Shown: in pieces, positions 1 to 9,748 of the stretch
How positions within the stretch are numbered: position 1 is the stretch's first letter
Layout of the letters: every line of letters begins with the position of its first letter
Program-made: the position numbers and the translations under genes
Assembly (NCBI RefSeq): GCF_031583595.1
Contig: NZ_CP134145.1
Location: 4,092,001 to 4,156,000, forward strand
Direction of reading: 5' to 3'
DNA: 64,000 bases
Source of the DNA: Thalassotalea psychrophila
GTDB lineage: Bacteria; Pseudomonadota; Gammaproteobacteria; Enterobacterales; Alteromonadaceae
Notes under the pieces: generated by a model
The model's input: only the letters and a program-made list of their open reading frames with translations
What the model was told of the DNA's origin: nothing
The model's database searches: none

Positions 1-52
1 TTTGGTCCCACCATCTGACGAAAGTCGCCCGCTAAATATAAATTAGTTACAG

Positions 53-71
53 ACACTTTTAAAGAAAGTGT
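53..71. terminator. weak hairpin beyond the DUF4136 gene
   Basis: Seven-base arms ACACTTT and AAAGTGT enclose a five-base loop, about 25 bases beyond the stop codon of the minus-strand lipoprotein gene. The stem has only two GC pairs and no convincing T-run on the minus strand, so terminator function is a guess. Confidence 0.25.
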
Positions 72-94
72 AGTATTTTAGCGTTGACTTGTTG

Positions 95-625
95 TTATTT
101 GTTAACAAACTGGTGCAACATTGAATTTACTAGTTGCTGAACCTTTAAGTGACGTTCTTCCGGAGATATATCTTCGATTATAAACCCCTGAGCTGCCGCG
201 CGCCACGCGAATTGTTTTGACTCGCCATCAAGTGCAAACATTAACATAGTGCCCTTATCTAGATTAGGTAAATCAGGTAAGCCTGGGTTTAAACCAAACG
301 TTTCTGATAACTGTTCATCTGATAAATCTTCTTCACGTTCGAGAATATAGCCAATATAAAATGTTGGATTTTGCTCTGGAGTGACTTGCTTAAAACCTTT
401 AACGGCCAAATACTTTTCAATTTCAGCAGTAACTAAAGGAAAGGTCGCCCCTTGCTCACCTTCTTGTAAAGGTGTGAATGCATAGGTCGAGTTTTCGTCA
501 AGAGCAATATCATGATCATGAATACTTGAGATTGCGAGTTGTGAACTAGCGTTTTCTACTTCAGTATTAACCTGTACACAGGCTGATAAAGTTAACGCGA
601 ATAAAGCTATTATTAACTTATGCAT
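95..625 (-). CDS. DUF4136 family lipoprotein
   Basis: Protein of 176 residues with a lipoprotein signal peptide: a short hydrophobic stretch ending in the lipobox LSAC, so Cys16 should be lipidated and the protein anchored in the envelope, probably the outer membrane. The rest resembles the DUF4136 family, with a central YIGYILERE segment and a soluble alpha/beta body. No catalytic motif is visible and the family has no settled function. It is transcribed divergently from nosR, with 287 bases between the two starts, and appears monocistronic. Family assignment is by recognition of overall pattern and is fairly secure; the role is unknown. Confidence 0.75.
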   Translation of the reverse strand: MHKLIIALFALTLSACVQVNTEVENASSQLAISSIHDHDIALDENSTYAFTPLQEGEQGATFPLVTAEIEKYLAVKGFKQVTPEQNPTFYIGYILEREEDLSDEQLSETFGLNPGLPDLPNLDKGTMLMFALDGESKQFAWRAAAQGFIIEDISPEERHLKVQQLVNSMLHQFVNK

Positions 626-801
626 TTATATTTTCTCCAACATTATTTTTATTAATAATAACAATAACTTTACAATTTGAATAATAATAAACTGTTATTA
701 AATGTAGCCTAAGAAACACCCCCTCAAACAATATACTAACCTACGTTAAAATAGACACAAATAAAATCACGATCACGGCAATACATTTGATTAACATTTA
801 C

Positions 802-815
802 TTGATCTAGATCAG
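802..815 (+). promoter_or_regulatory. FNR/DNR-type box upstream of nosR
   Basis: The sequence TTGATCTAGATCAG matches the FNR/CRP-family consensus TTGAT-N4-ATCAA at nine of ten defined positions. It is centred near 808, about 104 bases before the nosR start. A plausible -10 element (TAGACT, 837-842) lies where a class II activated promoter would need it. FNR or a NO-sensing DNR/NNR homologue is the expected regulator of a nos operon; which one acts here cannot be told from the site. Confidence 0.7.
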
Positions 816-912
816 CCAGGCAAAAATACTTAAGCGTAGACTTATTTAAAAATGGTTACAGTGGAAATATATAGGATCTGTTGTAAGCTCATATTTAAGG
901 TTTCACAACGAT

Positions 913-3045
913 ATGCTGATGAACATACTAAAAAAAATAAAATCAATCCAATTTTTGGTCTGTATAGCATTTCTATTTATTTTTATCTCTCCAACTCAAG
1001 CTTTATTTGTTAGTCCGCCTAAAGACCCAATACCATTAATAAAGCAAATATTTCCGACCGCAACTCACATAGGTGAAAAATCGGGAAATGTACCGATTTG
1101 GTCAATTGAAAAAAATGAACAAATTATCGGTTATGCTTTTGAAACTAATGACTTAGCTAAAATTCCAGCCTATTCAGGCGAACCAGTAAATATGTTAGTA
1201 GCTATTAGCCCTGAAGGAGTTTACCTTGGCGCAAAAGTGCTTGAACATCATGAACCTATTATTCTTGCCGGGATCCCTGAAAGTAAACTTTATGCATTTG
1301 CAGATCAATATGACGGTTTAAACGTTAGTGACCGTTTAAAAGTTGGCGGTAACAACAAAGAAGGCGTGATTCATATTGATGGGCTTTCAGGGGCAACCGT
1401 TACTGTTATGGTGATGAATGTTGCCATTACTAAAGCAGCAACCCAAGTTGCGCGCTCTTTAGGTATAATTAAAGCTAGCCAAGAAATTATCCAACCTATG
1501 TCTACCATTCATCCTGGTGTTTATCAAAAAGCAGACTGGCAAACGCTGGTGGGTGATGGTTCAATTCGCAAATTAACGTTAAACAGAAACACTGTCGATG
1601 AGGCTTTTGTTGGTACTGAAGTAGAACATATTGATGAAGCAACACCAGAGCAGAAACAAGATATGTTTGCTGAAATATACTTTGCCCAAGCTGATATTCC
1701 ATCGGTAGGCCGCAATTTATTAGGGGAAAGTGAATATCGATGGTTAATGAGTACCCTTAAAGAGGGTGAGCACGCCATTGCTCTGCTAGGGAATGGTTAT
1801 TCATATAAAGGCTCGGGTTATGTACGCGGTGGGATTTTCGATCGCATTCAAATTTTGCAGAATGGTGAAGCATTCGCTTTTCGAGATTTAGATCATAATC
1901 GCGTTTCAGACATTCTTATTAATGGCGCTCCTCGATTTCAAGAAATGTCTCTATTTATTGTGCGTGCACAACATGAATTTAACCCCGGTGTTGATTGGCA
2001 ATTAGAATTACTTGTACGTCGTCAATTAGGTGCTGTTGATAGTTTATTTACTTCTTTTAAGGGTGATTATCATACCTTAGATAAATACGTTGAACGTCCA
2101 CCTTTGATTTACCCTGAACCAGAATTAACACTGACTCAAGAAGTTTGGCAAGAAAAAAATACTGAAGTAATTATTTTAGCTGTCCTGCTGTTAACTCTTT
2201 TGGCCACTCTATTTTTCCAGGATGTTTTAGTTCGCCACCCTACTTTCTTACATAATTTCCGCCATAGTTTTCTAGTTGTCACTGTCGTATTTATTGGCTG
2301 GTCTTGGGGTGGGCAATTATCAATAGTAAATGTTTTCACCTTTTTACAAGCGTTCATGTCAGATTTTTCCTGGGATTTGTTTTTGCTAGATCCGGTAATT
2401 TTCATTCTGTGGGGTGCAGCTGCAGCAACTATTTTACTCTGGGGACGAGCAGTATATTGTGGTTGGTTATGCCCATTTGGTGCATTACAAGAATTAATTA
2501 ATGTTGTAGCTAGACACGTTAAAATTCCTCAGGTTGAACTTCCTTGGGCCGTGCATGAACGTTTGTGGGCAATTAAATACCTTATTTTGCTCGCGTTATT
2601 CGGTTTATCTTTAGATTCACTGGCACTGGCAGAGCAATTTGCTGAAATAGAACCCTTTAAAACCACATTTTTATTAAAATTTGATCGCGAATGGCCGTTC
2701 ATCATTTATGCATTACTGTTGCTACTTATCAACGTATTCTCGCGTAAGTTTTTCTGTCGCTATTTGTGCCCGTTAGGCGCGGCATTATCTACCGGCAACA
2801 GCATTAGATTATTTGACTGGCTAAAGCGTCGCCCTGAATGTGGCCAGCCCTGTAAAACCTGTGCAAAAGAATGTGAGATTCAAGCCATACACCCCGATGG
2901 CACAATCAACATGCGTGAATGTCATTACTGTTTAGATTGCCAAATCACTTACTTTAATGATGAAAAATGCCCTCCTTTGAAAAAAATGGCACGTAAAAAA
3001 CAAAAATTTAAAGAACAACAAATTCAAACAGTTGAAGTTACTTAG
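913..3045 (+). CDS. nosR: NosR, membrane flavo-iron-sulfur protein for N2O reduction
   Basis: 710-residue polytopic membrane protein needed for nosZ expression and for electron supply to N2O reductase. A signal peptide or first membrane segment spans about residues 13-30. A periplasmic FMN-binding domain follows, with the flavinylation motif SGATVT (Thr164 is the likely FMN acceptor). Several membrane helices lie between about 415 and 610. The two NosR CxxxCP motifs are at Cys516-Pro521 and Cys615-Pro620, and a polyferredoxin-like Cys cluster begins at Cys643. It is the first gene of nosRZDFYL. Neither an ApbE/NosX flavin transferase nor other denitrification genes lie nearby, so flavinylation must rely on a distant apbE. 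A second ATG lies at 919; neither has a strong ribosome binding site. Confidence 0.95.
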   Translation: MLMNILKKIKSIQFLVCIAFLFIFISPTQALFVSPPKDPIPLIKQIFPTATHIGEKSGNVPIWSIEKNEQIIGYAFETNDLAKIPAYSGEPVNMLVAISPEGVYLGAKVLEHHEPIILAGIPESKLYAFADQYDGLNVSDRLKVGGNNKEGVIHIDGLSGATVTVMVMNVAITKAATQVARSLGIIKASQEIIQPMSTIHPGVYQKADWQTLVGDGSIRKLTLNRNTVDEAFVGTEVEHIDEATPEQKQDMFAEIYFAQADIPSVGRNLLGESEYRWLMSTLKEGEHAIALLGNGYSYKGSGYVRGGIFDRIQILQNGEAFAFRDLDHNRVSDILINGAPRFQEMSLFIVRAQHEFNPGVDWQLELLVRRQLGAVDSLFTSFKGDYHTLDKYVERPPLIYPEPELTLTQEVWQEKNTEVIILAVLLLTLLATLFFQDVLVRHPTFLHNFRHSFLVVTVVFIGWSWGGQLSIVNVFTFLQAFMSDFSWDLFLLDPVIFILWGAAAATILLWGRAVYCGWLCPFGALQELINVVARHVKIPQVELPWAVHERLWAIKYLILLALFGLSLDSLALAEQFAEIEPFKTTFLLKFDREWPFIIYALLLLLINVFSRKFFCRYLCPLGAALSTGNSIRLFDWLKRRPECGQPCKTCAKECEIQAIHPDGTINMRECHYCLDCQITYFNDEKCPPLKKMARKKQKFKEQQIQTVEVT

Positions 3046-3136
3046 GTAGCTCAGTATTAAAGCCATAGTAAAATTTTTTAAACAACCCAAGTAATTAAAA
3101 TTAATAAATTACAATTAAGCAAGATGGAGAATGAGA

Positions 3137-5029
3137 ATGAGTAACGATGATAAACGCTCTAATGAATTGGAGCTGGAAAATAAAGAAAGACGTAAGTTTT
3201 TTGGTAAAACCGCCCTATTAGGTGCTGGCGCAATTGCTGCACCAATGACGGCGGCTATGTTTGCAAGCACGGCAAGAGCTAATGCTGCAGAATATGCGAA
3301 AAACGAAGCTTTTGTTCACCCTGGTGATCTTGATGAATACTACGGCTTTTGGTCAGGCGGCCATTCAGGTGAAGTACGTATTATGGGCTTACCATCAATG
3401 CGTGAATTAATGCGTATTCCTGTTTTTAACACTGACAGTGCTACGGGTTGGGGTTTAACCGATGAAAGTAAACGCATAAAAGGCGACAGTGCTCATTTAA
3501 TGGCAGGTGATTCACATCATCCGCACATGAGTATGCAAGATGGTCATTACGATGGTAAATACGTTTTTATTAACGATAAAGCAAACTCTCGTGTTGCTCG
3601 TATTCGTTGTGACGTGATGAAGTGTGACAAAATGCTTACCGTTCCTAACGTACAAGCTGTGCATGGTTTACGAGTACAAAAGGTACCACATACAAAATAC
3701 GTTGTGTGTAACGGCGAATTTGAAATCCCAATGAATAACGACGGTAAAGACGGCATGGAAGATGTCAGTACATACCGTTCACTTTATAATGTTATTAATG
3801 CTGAAACCATGGAAATGGCTTTCCAAGTTATGGTTGACGGTAATTTAGATAATACCGATGCCGATTATGATGGTAAATACTTCGCATCAACTTGTTATAA
3901 CTCAGAAATGGGGATGAACTTAGGCGAAATGATCACCGCAGAACGCGATCATGTTGTTATTTTCAGTTTAGCAGCTTGTGAAGCTGCGTTAAAAGCCGGT
4001 AAGTTTAAAACTTATAATGGTAATGATGTACCCGTATTAGACGGTCGTAAAGGCTCTGAGTTAACTCGTTACATTCCAGTGCCTAAATCACCACACGGTT
4101 TAAACACTTCTCCAAACGGTGAGTACTTTGTTGCTAACGGTAAGTTGTCTCCAACAGTTTCAATCATCTCAATCAAGAAACTAGATGCATTATTTGCAAA
4201 TAAAATCAAACCTCGTGAAACTATTGTAGCCGAGCCTGAACTAGGCTTAGGTCCATTGCACACAGCGTTTGATAACAAAGGGAATGCTTATACAACTTTA
4301 TTCCTTGATAGCCAAATTGCTAAATGGAATGTTGAAGATGCAATCAAAGCGCACAATGGTGAAAAAGTTAATTATATCCGTCAAAAATTAGACGTTCATT
4401 ATCAACCGGGTCATAACCATACTTCACAAGGTGAAACACGTGATGCTGATGGCAAATGGTTAATATCTTTATGTAAGTTCTCTAAAGATAGGTTCTTACC
4501 AGTAGGCCCTCTACGTCCAGAAAATGATCAATTAATTGATATTTCTGGTGATGAGATGAAACTTATACATGATGGTCCTACATTTGCTGAACCGCATGAT
4601 TGTATGATTGTTCATCGCAGTAAAATGAAACCTAATAAACTGTGGACTCGTGATGATCCTATCTTTGCTCCTACTGTAGCGATGGCGAAAAAAGATGGTG
4701 TTACTTTAGAAACTGATAACAAAGTTATTCGCGATGGTAAAAAAGTTCGTGTTTACATGACTTCTGTTGCGCCTACATTTGGTATGAGTGATTTTAAAGT
4801 GAAACTAGGTGATGAAGTTACCGTTGTTGTAACTAACTTAGACCAAGTTGAAGATGTAACTCATGGTTTCTGTATGACAAACCATGGTGTACAAATGGAA
4901 ATTGGTCCACAAGCAACATCATCAATAACATTCACCGCTAACCAACCTGGTGTACAATGGTACTACTGTAACTGGTTCTGCCATGCTCTACATATGGAAA
5001 TGCGCGGTCGCATGTTTGTAGAGACCTAA
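3137..5029 (+). CDS. nosZ: nitrous-oxide reductase NosZ, TAT-exported (clade I type)
   Basis: Periplasmic multicopper enzyme reducing N2O to N2. The N-terminus has a twin-arginine signal (RRKFFGK followed by a hydrophobic stretch ending in ARANA), typical of clade I enzymes. A seven-bladed propeller carries the CuZ ligands, the first seen as DSHHPH near residue 125. The C-terminal cupredoxin domain holds the CuA site [12 protein letters not shown], with the Cys, Trp, Cys, His and Met ligands at the canonical spacing. An in-frame ATG at 3131 sits only one base after the GGAG ribosome binding site; the ATG at 3137 has seven-base spacing and is preferred, giving 630 residues, the usual length. 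nosR lies upstream and the maturation genes nosDFYL downstream. Confidence 0.97.
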   Translation: MSNDDKRSNELELENKERRKFFGKTALLGAGAIAAPMTAAMFASTARANAAEYAKNEAFVHPGDLDEYYGFWSGGHSGEVRIMGLPSMRELMRIPVFNTDSATGWGLTDESKRIKGDSAHLMAGDSHHPHMSMQDGHYDGKYVFINDKANSRVARIRCDVMKCDKMLTVPNVQAVHGLRVQKVPHTKYVVCNGEFEIPMNNDGKDGMEDVSTYRSLYNVINAETMEMAFQVMVDGNLDNTDADYDGKYFASTCYNSEMGMNLGEMITAERDHVVIFSLAACEAALKAGKFKTYNGNDVPVLDGRKGSELTRYIPVPKSPHGLNTSPNGEYFVANGKLSPTVSIISIKKLDALFANKIKPRETIVAEPELGLGPLHTAFDNKGNAYTTLFLDSQIAKWNVEDAIKAHNGEKVNYIRQKLDVHYQPGHNHTSQGETRDADGKWLISLCKFSKDRFLPVGPLRPENDQLIDISGDEMKLIHDGPTFAEPHDCMIVHRSKMKPNKLWTRDDPIFAPTVAMAKKDGVTLETDNKVIRDGKKVRVYMTSVAPTFGMSDFKVKLGDEVTVVVTNLDQVEDVTHGFCMTNHGVQMEIGPQATSSITFTANQPGVQWYYCNWFCHALHMEMRGRMFVET

Positions 5030-5051
5030 CGGTTGCGTTTAACATAAAGCC

Positions 5052-5080
5052 AAAGCGTGATCCTAATTGGATCACGCTTT
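5052..5080 (+). terminator. nosZ-nosD intercistronic hairpin (terminator or mRNA stabiliser)
   Basis: A perfect 12-bp inverted repeat (AAAGCGTGATCC, loop TAATT) starts 23 bases after the nosZ stop and is followed by ATCTCTTAATTTTT. It is strong enough to be a partial terminator or a 3' end stabiliser, which would make nosZ transcript more abundant than nosDFYL. Confidence 0.75.
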
Positions 5081-5099
5081 ATCTCTTAATTTTTAAACA

Positions 5100-6443
5100 A
5101 TGTTAATCTTAATGATCAAAAAATTACTACTTTTTTTATTCTTAACAATGGTTGTCAGCAGTACAGCCATAGCAAAAGAGTGGCAAGTTTCACCGCAAGA
5201 TAATTTACAACAAATACTTGATAGCACTCTTAGTGGTGACGTAGTCATTTTGAGCAATGGTACCTATTTCGGCAATTTTTCCATAAACCAAGCAATTACT
5301 GTACGTGGTAAACAGGGAGCAACAATTGATTCCCAAGGGCTTGGTAATGGTCTGCATTTACACAACTCTAATATAACCATTGAAGATTTAACTATTATCA
5401 ACTGGGGTGATGATTTAACGGAACAAAACTCAGCTATTTATTCCGATAAAAAAGCTAGCAACATACTCATTCAAAATAATCAATTACAAGGCAGTGGCTT
5501 CGGTATTTGGTTACAAAAAGCCGAGCATATTAAGGTGTTAAATAACACCATTATTGGTAACTCGAATTTACGATCTGCCGATAGAGGTAATGGCATACAA
5601 TTGTCTATAGTTAAGCATGTTTTGGTGCGTGGTAACAACGTATCAAACACCAGAGATGGTCTTTATATTATCTCTAGCCAAGAAAATGTACTGCAAAATA
5701 ATACCATGCATGATTTGCGCTATGGTATTCACTACATGTATTCACATAACAATAAAGTGTTGAATAACCTCGCATATAACACTCGTGCCGGTTACGCATT
5801 AATGAGCTCAAAGCATTTAACTGTGTCAGGAAACACTAGCAAAAACAGCGAAGACTACGGTTTTCTGATGAACTTTATCACCTCCTCAACAATTACCGAC
5901 AATGTCATTAAAAATGTGTGGACTAAGCCTGAAAACAAAGTGCTAGGTCGTGATGGCAAAGGGCTTTTTGTTTATAACTCAGCCTATAACACCATTAGTA
6001 ATAATTTAATTAATACCGCTGAAATTGGTATTCATTTAACCGCAGGGTCTGAAAACACCAAAGTGTTTGGTAATAGCTTTATCAACAATCCGACACAAGT
6101 GAAATACGTTTCCAATAAAAAACAAGAATGGAGTCAGGACGGTAAAGGCAATTATTGGAGTAATTATCTCGGTTGGGATATGAACAATGACAATGTTGGT
6201 GACGTGATTTTTGAGCCAAATGATGGCATTGATAAGTTAGTGTGGCAGTATCCAGAAATGAAGATGTTAATGGATAGCCCGGCAATAGTAATTTTACGTT
6301 GGGTACAAAAGCAATTTCCGATATTAAAACCACCGGGGGTAAAAGACAGCTTTCCATTAATGCAGTCACCGCACCAGTCATCTAAGCAAAACAACACTAC
6401 ATCTGTAGCAGCCTATAATAAGCTGTCAGATACTAAACATTAA
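5100..6443 (+). CDS. nosD: NosD, periplasmic beta-helix copper maturation protein
   Basis: 447-residue exported protein with a signal peptide (hydrophobic core LLLFLFLTMVV, cleavage near AIAKEW) followed by right-handed parallel beta-helix repeats of the CASH/pectate-lyase-like type, seen as recurring N-N-x-I/V motifs such as ILIQNNQLQ and VLNNTIIGN. NosD works with the ABC transporter NosFY to deliver sulfur and copper for assembling the CuZ cluster of NosZ. It lies 70 bases after nosZ, beyond a hairpin, and 14 bases before nosF. An in-frame ATG at 5112 is an alternative start; neither ATG has a clear ribosome binding site, consistent with low translation of an assembly factor. Confidence 0.93.
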   Translation: MLILMIKKLLLFLFLTMVVSSTAIAKEWQVSPQDNLQQILDSTLSGDVVILSNGTYFGNFSINQAITVRGKQGATIDSQGLGNGLHLHNSNITIEDLTIINWGDDLTEQNSAIYSDKKASNILIQNNQLQGSGFGIWLQKAEHIKVLNNTIIGNSNLRSADRGNGIQLSIVKHVLVRGNNVSNTRDGLYIISSQENVLQNNTMHDLRYGIHYMYSHNNKVLNNLAYNTRAGYALMSSKHLTVSGNTSKNSEDYGFLMNFITSSTITDNVIKNVWTKPENKVLGRDGKGLFVYNSAYNTISNNLINTAEIGIHLTAGSENTKVFGNSFINNPTQVKYVSNKKQEWSQDGKGNYWSNYLGWDMNNDNVGDVIFEPNDGIDKLVWQYPEMKMLMDSPAIVILRWVQKQFPILKPPGVKDSFPLMQSPHQSSKQNNTTSVAAYNKLSDTKH

Positions 6444-6457
6444 AGGTCGAATTTAAG

Positions 6458-7381
6458 ATGAATGTCCCACTTATATCTTTACAAAATGTTGGTAAGAAAT
6501 ATCAACAATTAGCGGCCCTAGAATCGGTTAGCATGAACCTTAATCAAGGAGAAGTACTTGGTTTATTTGGTCATAATGGCGCCGGCAAAACAACAATGAT
6601 GAAACTAATTTTGGGAGTTGTTTCCCCAACGTCTGGCAGTGTTGAGGTTATGGGCATGGCTCCCGACTCTAAAGAAGCATGGCATAGCCGAGCGAAAATA
6701 GGCTATCTACCAGAGAATGTTAGTTTTTATGAACAACTCACTGGTTTGGAAGTATTGACTTATTTTGCAAAACTCAAAGGCTACAATAAGAAAGCCGCCA
6801 TTGACTTACTTGAGCAAGTAGGAATTTCTCACGCAATGAAACGCCAGGTTAAGACCTACTCAAAAGGGATGAGACAACGCCTAGGCTTAGCACAAGCATT
6901 TATTGGTGAGCCAAAATTATTATTATTAGACGAACCTACCGTAGGTTTAGATCCAATAGCAACAGCTGATTTTTATAGAACCGTAGATCAATTAAAAACC
7001 AATGGCTCTAGTATAATATTATGCTCACACGTACTACCAGGCGTTGAGCAACATATCGACCGAGCGATGATTTTATCTGCAGGTCGGGTTTTAGCCGCAG
7101 GAACTCTATCTGAACTACGAAAAAACGCTGATTTACCGGTTAGGATAAAACCCAAAGGGCTAAATGGAGCAGTAAGTAGTGACCCTAAATTAAATCAGTT
7201 TTTAACCTCTGAGCTAGAGCAACAAACGTTATTTGTTCCAGAACAAGACAAGTTAACCATTTTAAAGCAGCTACTGTCTTATGACGCAATGGATGATATT
7301 CAAATAGAGCCGGCTAATTTAGAACAACTTTATCAGCATTACCTCACTCAACAAACCAGCGAGTTTAGAGGAGAACAATAA
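6458..7381 (+). CDS. nosF: NosF, ABC transporter ATP-binding subunit
   Basis: 307-residue cytoplasmic ATPase that powers the NosDFY complex maturing the NosZ copper centre. All ABC motifs are intact: Walker A GHNGAGKT (38-45), signature YSKGMRQ (135-141), Walker B LLLLDE (155-160) and switch His191. The C-terminal hundred residues are the non-conserved accessory domain seen in NosF proteins. Its stop codon overlaps the nosY start by one base (TAATG), so the two are probably translationally coupled. Confidence 0.94.
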   Translation: MNVPLISLQNVGKKYQQLAALESVSMNLNQGEVLGLFGHNGAGKTTMMKLILGVVSPTSGSVEVMGMAPDSKEAWHSRAKIGYLPENVSFYEQLTGLEVLTYFAKLKGYNKKAAIDLLEQVGISHAMKRQVKTYSKGMRQRLGLAQAFIGEPKLLLLDEPTVGLDPIATADFYRTVDQLKTNGSSIILCSHVLPGVEQHIDRAMILSAGRVLAAGTLSELRKNADLPVRIKPKGLNGAVSSDPKLNQFLTSELEQQTLFVPEQDKLTILKQLLSYDAMDDIQIEPANLEQLYQHYLTQQTSEFRGEQ

Positions 7382-8199
7382 TGAAACAAATTTTTAATGT
7401 CGCTGCAAAAGAATTTCAAGACGGTTTAAGAAATCGCTGGCTAGTTTCTATCACGGTTATTTTTACTATTTTGTCTTTGGGTTTAACCTATTTTGGCGGA
7501 GCAGCATCAGGCACTATCGGTATTGCATCGCTATCTACTACCATTGCCAGCTTGGCAAGCTTAGCGGTTTTTCTTATCCCGTTAATTGCCTTATTAATAA
7601 GTTACGACAGCTTCGTTGGTGAACAAGAAAGTGGCACACTATTATTGTTATTGACCTACCCTTTGAGTAAAACACAATTATTACTCGGTAAGTTTTTTGG
7701 CCAAGGAGCTATTATTGCCTTAGCCATATTACTGGGTTTTGGCACTTCGGCTGCTTTATTGTATTTTCAATTAGACGATAGCCAAGTTCTTAGTAGTTTC
7801 GCTTTGTTCATTTGCAGTGCCATTCTACTTGGTTTGAGTTTTACTGCTATTGCCTATTTGATCAGTTTGTCGGTAAGTGAAAAGTCAAAGGCAGCAGGCT
7901 TTGCTTTAATAACCTGGTTTCTATTTGCCCTTGTATTTGATTTAGCACTATTGGCGTTATTAGTAGGTATTGATAACGGCTTAAGCCAACAAGGGTTAAC
8001 GCAAGTAATGTTATTAAACCCAGCAGACATATTCCGTTTGGTGAACCTTGCAGGGTTAGACAGCAGCGATGTAAATGGCGCGGTAGCTATTGCCATAAAC
8101 TCTAGCTTGTCACAAAACACATTAATAAGTTCCATGTTTGCCTGGGTTGTGATGCCATTAAGCCTAGCAATTTTTATCCTTAAGAAGAAAACTCTGTAA
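7381..8199 (+). CDS. nosY: NosY, ABC transporter membrane subunit
   Basis: 272-residue integral membrane protein with about six predicted hydrophobic helices. It belongs to the ABC-2 type permease family and carries the conserved segment YDSFVGEQESGTLLLLLTYP between helices two and three. It forms the membrane part of the NosDFY complex. One-base overlaps join it to nosF upstream and nosL downstream, indicating tight coupling in one operon. Confidence 0.93.
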   Translation: MKQIFNVAAKEFQDGLRNRWLVSITVIFTILSLGLTYFGGAASGTIGIASLSTTIASLASLAVFLIPLIALLISYDSFVGEQESGTLLLLLTYPLSKTQLLLGKFFGQGAIIALAILLGFGTSAALLYFQLDDSQVLSSFALFICSAILLGLSFTAIAYLISLSVSEKSKAAGFALITWFLFALVFDLALLALLVGIDNGLSQQGLTQVMLLNPADIFRLVNLAGLDSSDVNGAVAIAINSSLSQNTLISSMFAWVVMPLSLAIFILKKKTL

Positions 8200-8693
8200 T
8201 GAAATATTTATTAAAAAGCATTTTAATTGCTAGCTCACTGTCTTTTTTAATTGCCTGTGGAGAGCAAGATCAACAACAAATAATCTACCAAGCACAAGCA
8301 ATTGAAAGCGCAGATGAGTGTCATTTATGTGGCATGTTAATCACAAACTTTTCCGGTCCTAAAGGCGAATTATATCGTGAAGATAGAGGCGATAAAGTTC
8401 ATAAATTTTGCTCAACCAGAGATATGTTTAGCTTTTATTTAGATCCAGAAAACAAGCGTAACGTTACTACAATTTATGTTCATGATATGAGTAAAATGCC
8501 TTGGGATGAGCCAGATGATGGCTATTTTATCGATGCGAAAACAGCTTGGTTTGTTGTCGGCTCTGAAAAAACCGGTGCTATGGGCAAAACCTTAGCCAGT
8601 TTTAGTCAACAAAGTGATGCCTTAGCTTTTGCGCAAGAATTTGGTGGTGAGGTCCTCGATTTTAATCAAGTAGATCAAGCGAGTTTAATGTAA
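8199..8693 (+). CDS. nosL: NosL, copper-chaperone lipoprotein
   Basis: 164-residue lipoprotein with lipobox LIAC (lipidated Cys20). The NosL copper-binding motif CHLCGM follows at 41-46, with further Cys and Met residues in the body. NosL delivers Cu(I) to the apo-N2O reductase through NosD. It is the last gene of the nos operon; a strong hairpin follows 17 bases after the stop. Confidence 0.93.
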   Translation: MKYLLKSILIASSLSFLIACGEQDQQQIIYQAQAIESADECHLCGMLITNFSGPKGELYREDRGDKVHKFCSTRDMFSFYLDPENKRNVTTIYVHDMSKMPWDEPDDGYFIDAKTAWFVVGSEKTGAMGKTLASFSQQSDALAFAQEFGGEVLDFNQVDQASLM

Positions 8694-8710
8694 ATCAGCG
8701 TGCTACATAA

Positions 8711-8730
8711 TGCCCTGACCTTTCAGGGCA
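8711..8730. terminator. bidirectional terminator between nosL and the DUF4202 gene
   Basis: Perfect 8-bp stem TGCCCTGA / TCAGGGCA with a CCTT loop, followed by TTTACTTATT on the plus strand. It sits between convergent genes and can serve both. Confidence 0.8.
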
Positions 8731-8738
8731 TTTACTTA

Positions 8739-9323
8739 TTAAGACAACGCTTTAACAATCAATTCTTTATCATTTTCAGGCAATGACAGTGTTAGTGCTT
8801 TCTGGTGGCCTTGCTCTGACATTTTCGCCCAAGTTTTTTGCAATACAGAAATAATTTTCTCTTCGCTATGAGCTGCGGCAAAATCAGTAAAATAATATTG
8901 TAAGAATACCAAGCACACTACATCTTCCAATGCTTGCGTTTGTAGATCTTTTTTCAATTGTTTTTTCAACAATAAAAACTGTACTTTTTCGATAGTCTCA
9001 GCATCAAAATCAATTGATGCTAATATTTCGCCTGTCTTTTTTGCATGAAATTTATTCTGCTCTTTGCGCCACAATAAATAACCGGAACGATTCATTTCAT
9101 AATCTTTGCGAGGATGTTCCCAGCGACAGATATGCTGGCTACGCGCGGCTAACTTTAATGCAGTTGATGGTGAAGGCATAAAATTAGTTAGCATGTCGCT
9201 CATCCGCAGCGAGTACAGAACTTCTTTCGGGTATTCCTTACCTTGCCAAGTTTCAATATTTGGATCTTCACTATTGGCTTGATCAATTAATTGGATAGCG
9301 CGATTAAATTTTTCAGTGTTCAT
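8739..9323 (-). CDS. DUF4202 domain-containing protein
   Basis: 194-residue soluble protein without signal peptide. It matches the DUF4202 family, recognised by the N-terminal run FNRAIQLIDQANSEDP and the central HICRWEHPRKDYEMNRSGYL block, whose conserved His, Arg, Trp and Asp residues are suggestive of a metal or nucleotide site. No function has been established for the family. It is convergent with nosL and monocistronic. The call of the family is confident; nothing in the neighbourhood reveals a role. Confidence 0.8.
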   Translation of the reverse strand: MNTEKFNRAIQLIDQANSEDPNIETWQGKEYPKEVLYSLRMSDMLTNFMPSPSTALKLAARSQHICRWEHPRKDYEMNRSGYLLWRKEQNKFHAKKTGEILASIDFDAETIEKVQFLLLKKQLKKDLQTQALEDVVCLVFLQYYFTDFAAAHSEEKIISVLQKTWAKMSEQGHQKALTLSLPENDKELIVKALS

Positions 9324-9629
9324 ATGGGGAAATAAATACCTTATGGTGAGTATTAGAAAACTGTAGCGAATGACAGCATGACTTTCAAGGCAGTATTAGG
9401 AATACATTTCTCTAAGGTATAAATAAATGGATATAGAGCAGACTCAACAGTTGCTACGCAATAACGCACGAATGAATTCACGCCAACCAAACGTCTAGGT
9501 CTGGTTGGTCCGAATTTATTCGGACGTTATAAAAAAACCACTCATTCTCATGAATGACTTATTATAAAAACGAAAAAAGCCCGAAAACCTAGGCTTTCGA
9601 GCTTTTTAAATGGATATCTGAGCAGTTTT
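9324..9629. other. gene-free spacer with several hairpins
   Basis: No coding sequence was found. It holds nested inverted repeats CCAACCA/TGGTTGG (9483-9508) and GTCCGAA/TTCGGAC (9508-9525, loop TTTA), then TCATTC/GAATGA near 9543. None matches a known RNA family by eye. Promoter elements for the minus-strand DUF4202 gene must lie at its left end. Confidence 0.5.
9575..9607. terminator. terminator-like hairpin
   Basis: The arms AAGCCCGAAA and TTTCGAGCTT (one mismatch) are separated by ACCTAGGC and flanked by A- and T-runs on the two sides, so it could terminate in either direction. It has no adjacent gene end except the groEL read-through. Confidence 0.55.
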
Positions 9630-9726
9630 TTTTTGCGCAGGATAAATTGTTTAGTATAAGGCGTTTTATAGCGACGTTTAGTATTTCTTAAACGAGCAAT
9701 AAAGCAACGCTGCTATATTTGGGTTT
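9630..9726. repeat. structured ~100-bp repeat, copy 1
   Basis: Begins TTTTTGCGCAGGATAAAT and contains the hairpin GTTTA/TAAAC flanked by GA on each side, ending in AACGCTGCTAT. It aligns along its whole length with 9788-9887, roughly four fifths identical by eye. The outer stem is imperfect here. Confidence 0.75.
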
Positions 9727-9748
9727 ACTATTACCGAGCTAATAAAAA

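Noticed and set aside
1-94. Possible end of a gene cut by the left edge
   Set aside because: All three plus-strand frames reach a stop within the first 45 bases, and a minus-strand frame is open, but none gives a recognisable protein end or start; too short to call.
9324-9629. tRNA or small RNA gene
   Set aside because: Several hairpins occur but no cloverleaf, CCA end or known RNA motif could be found.
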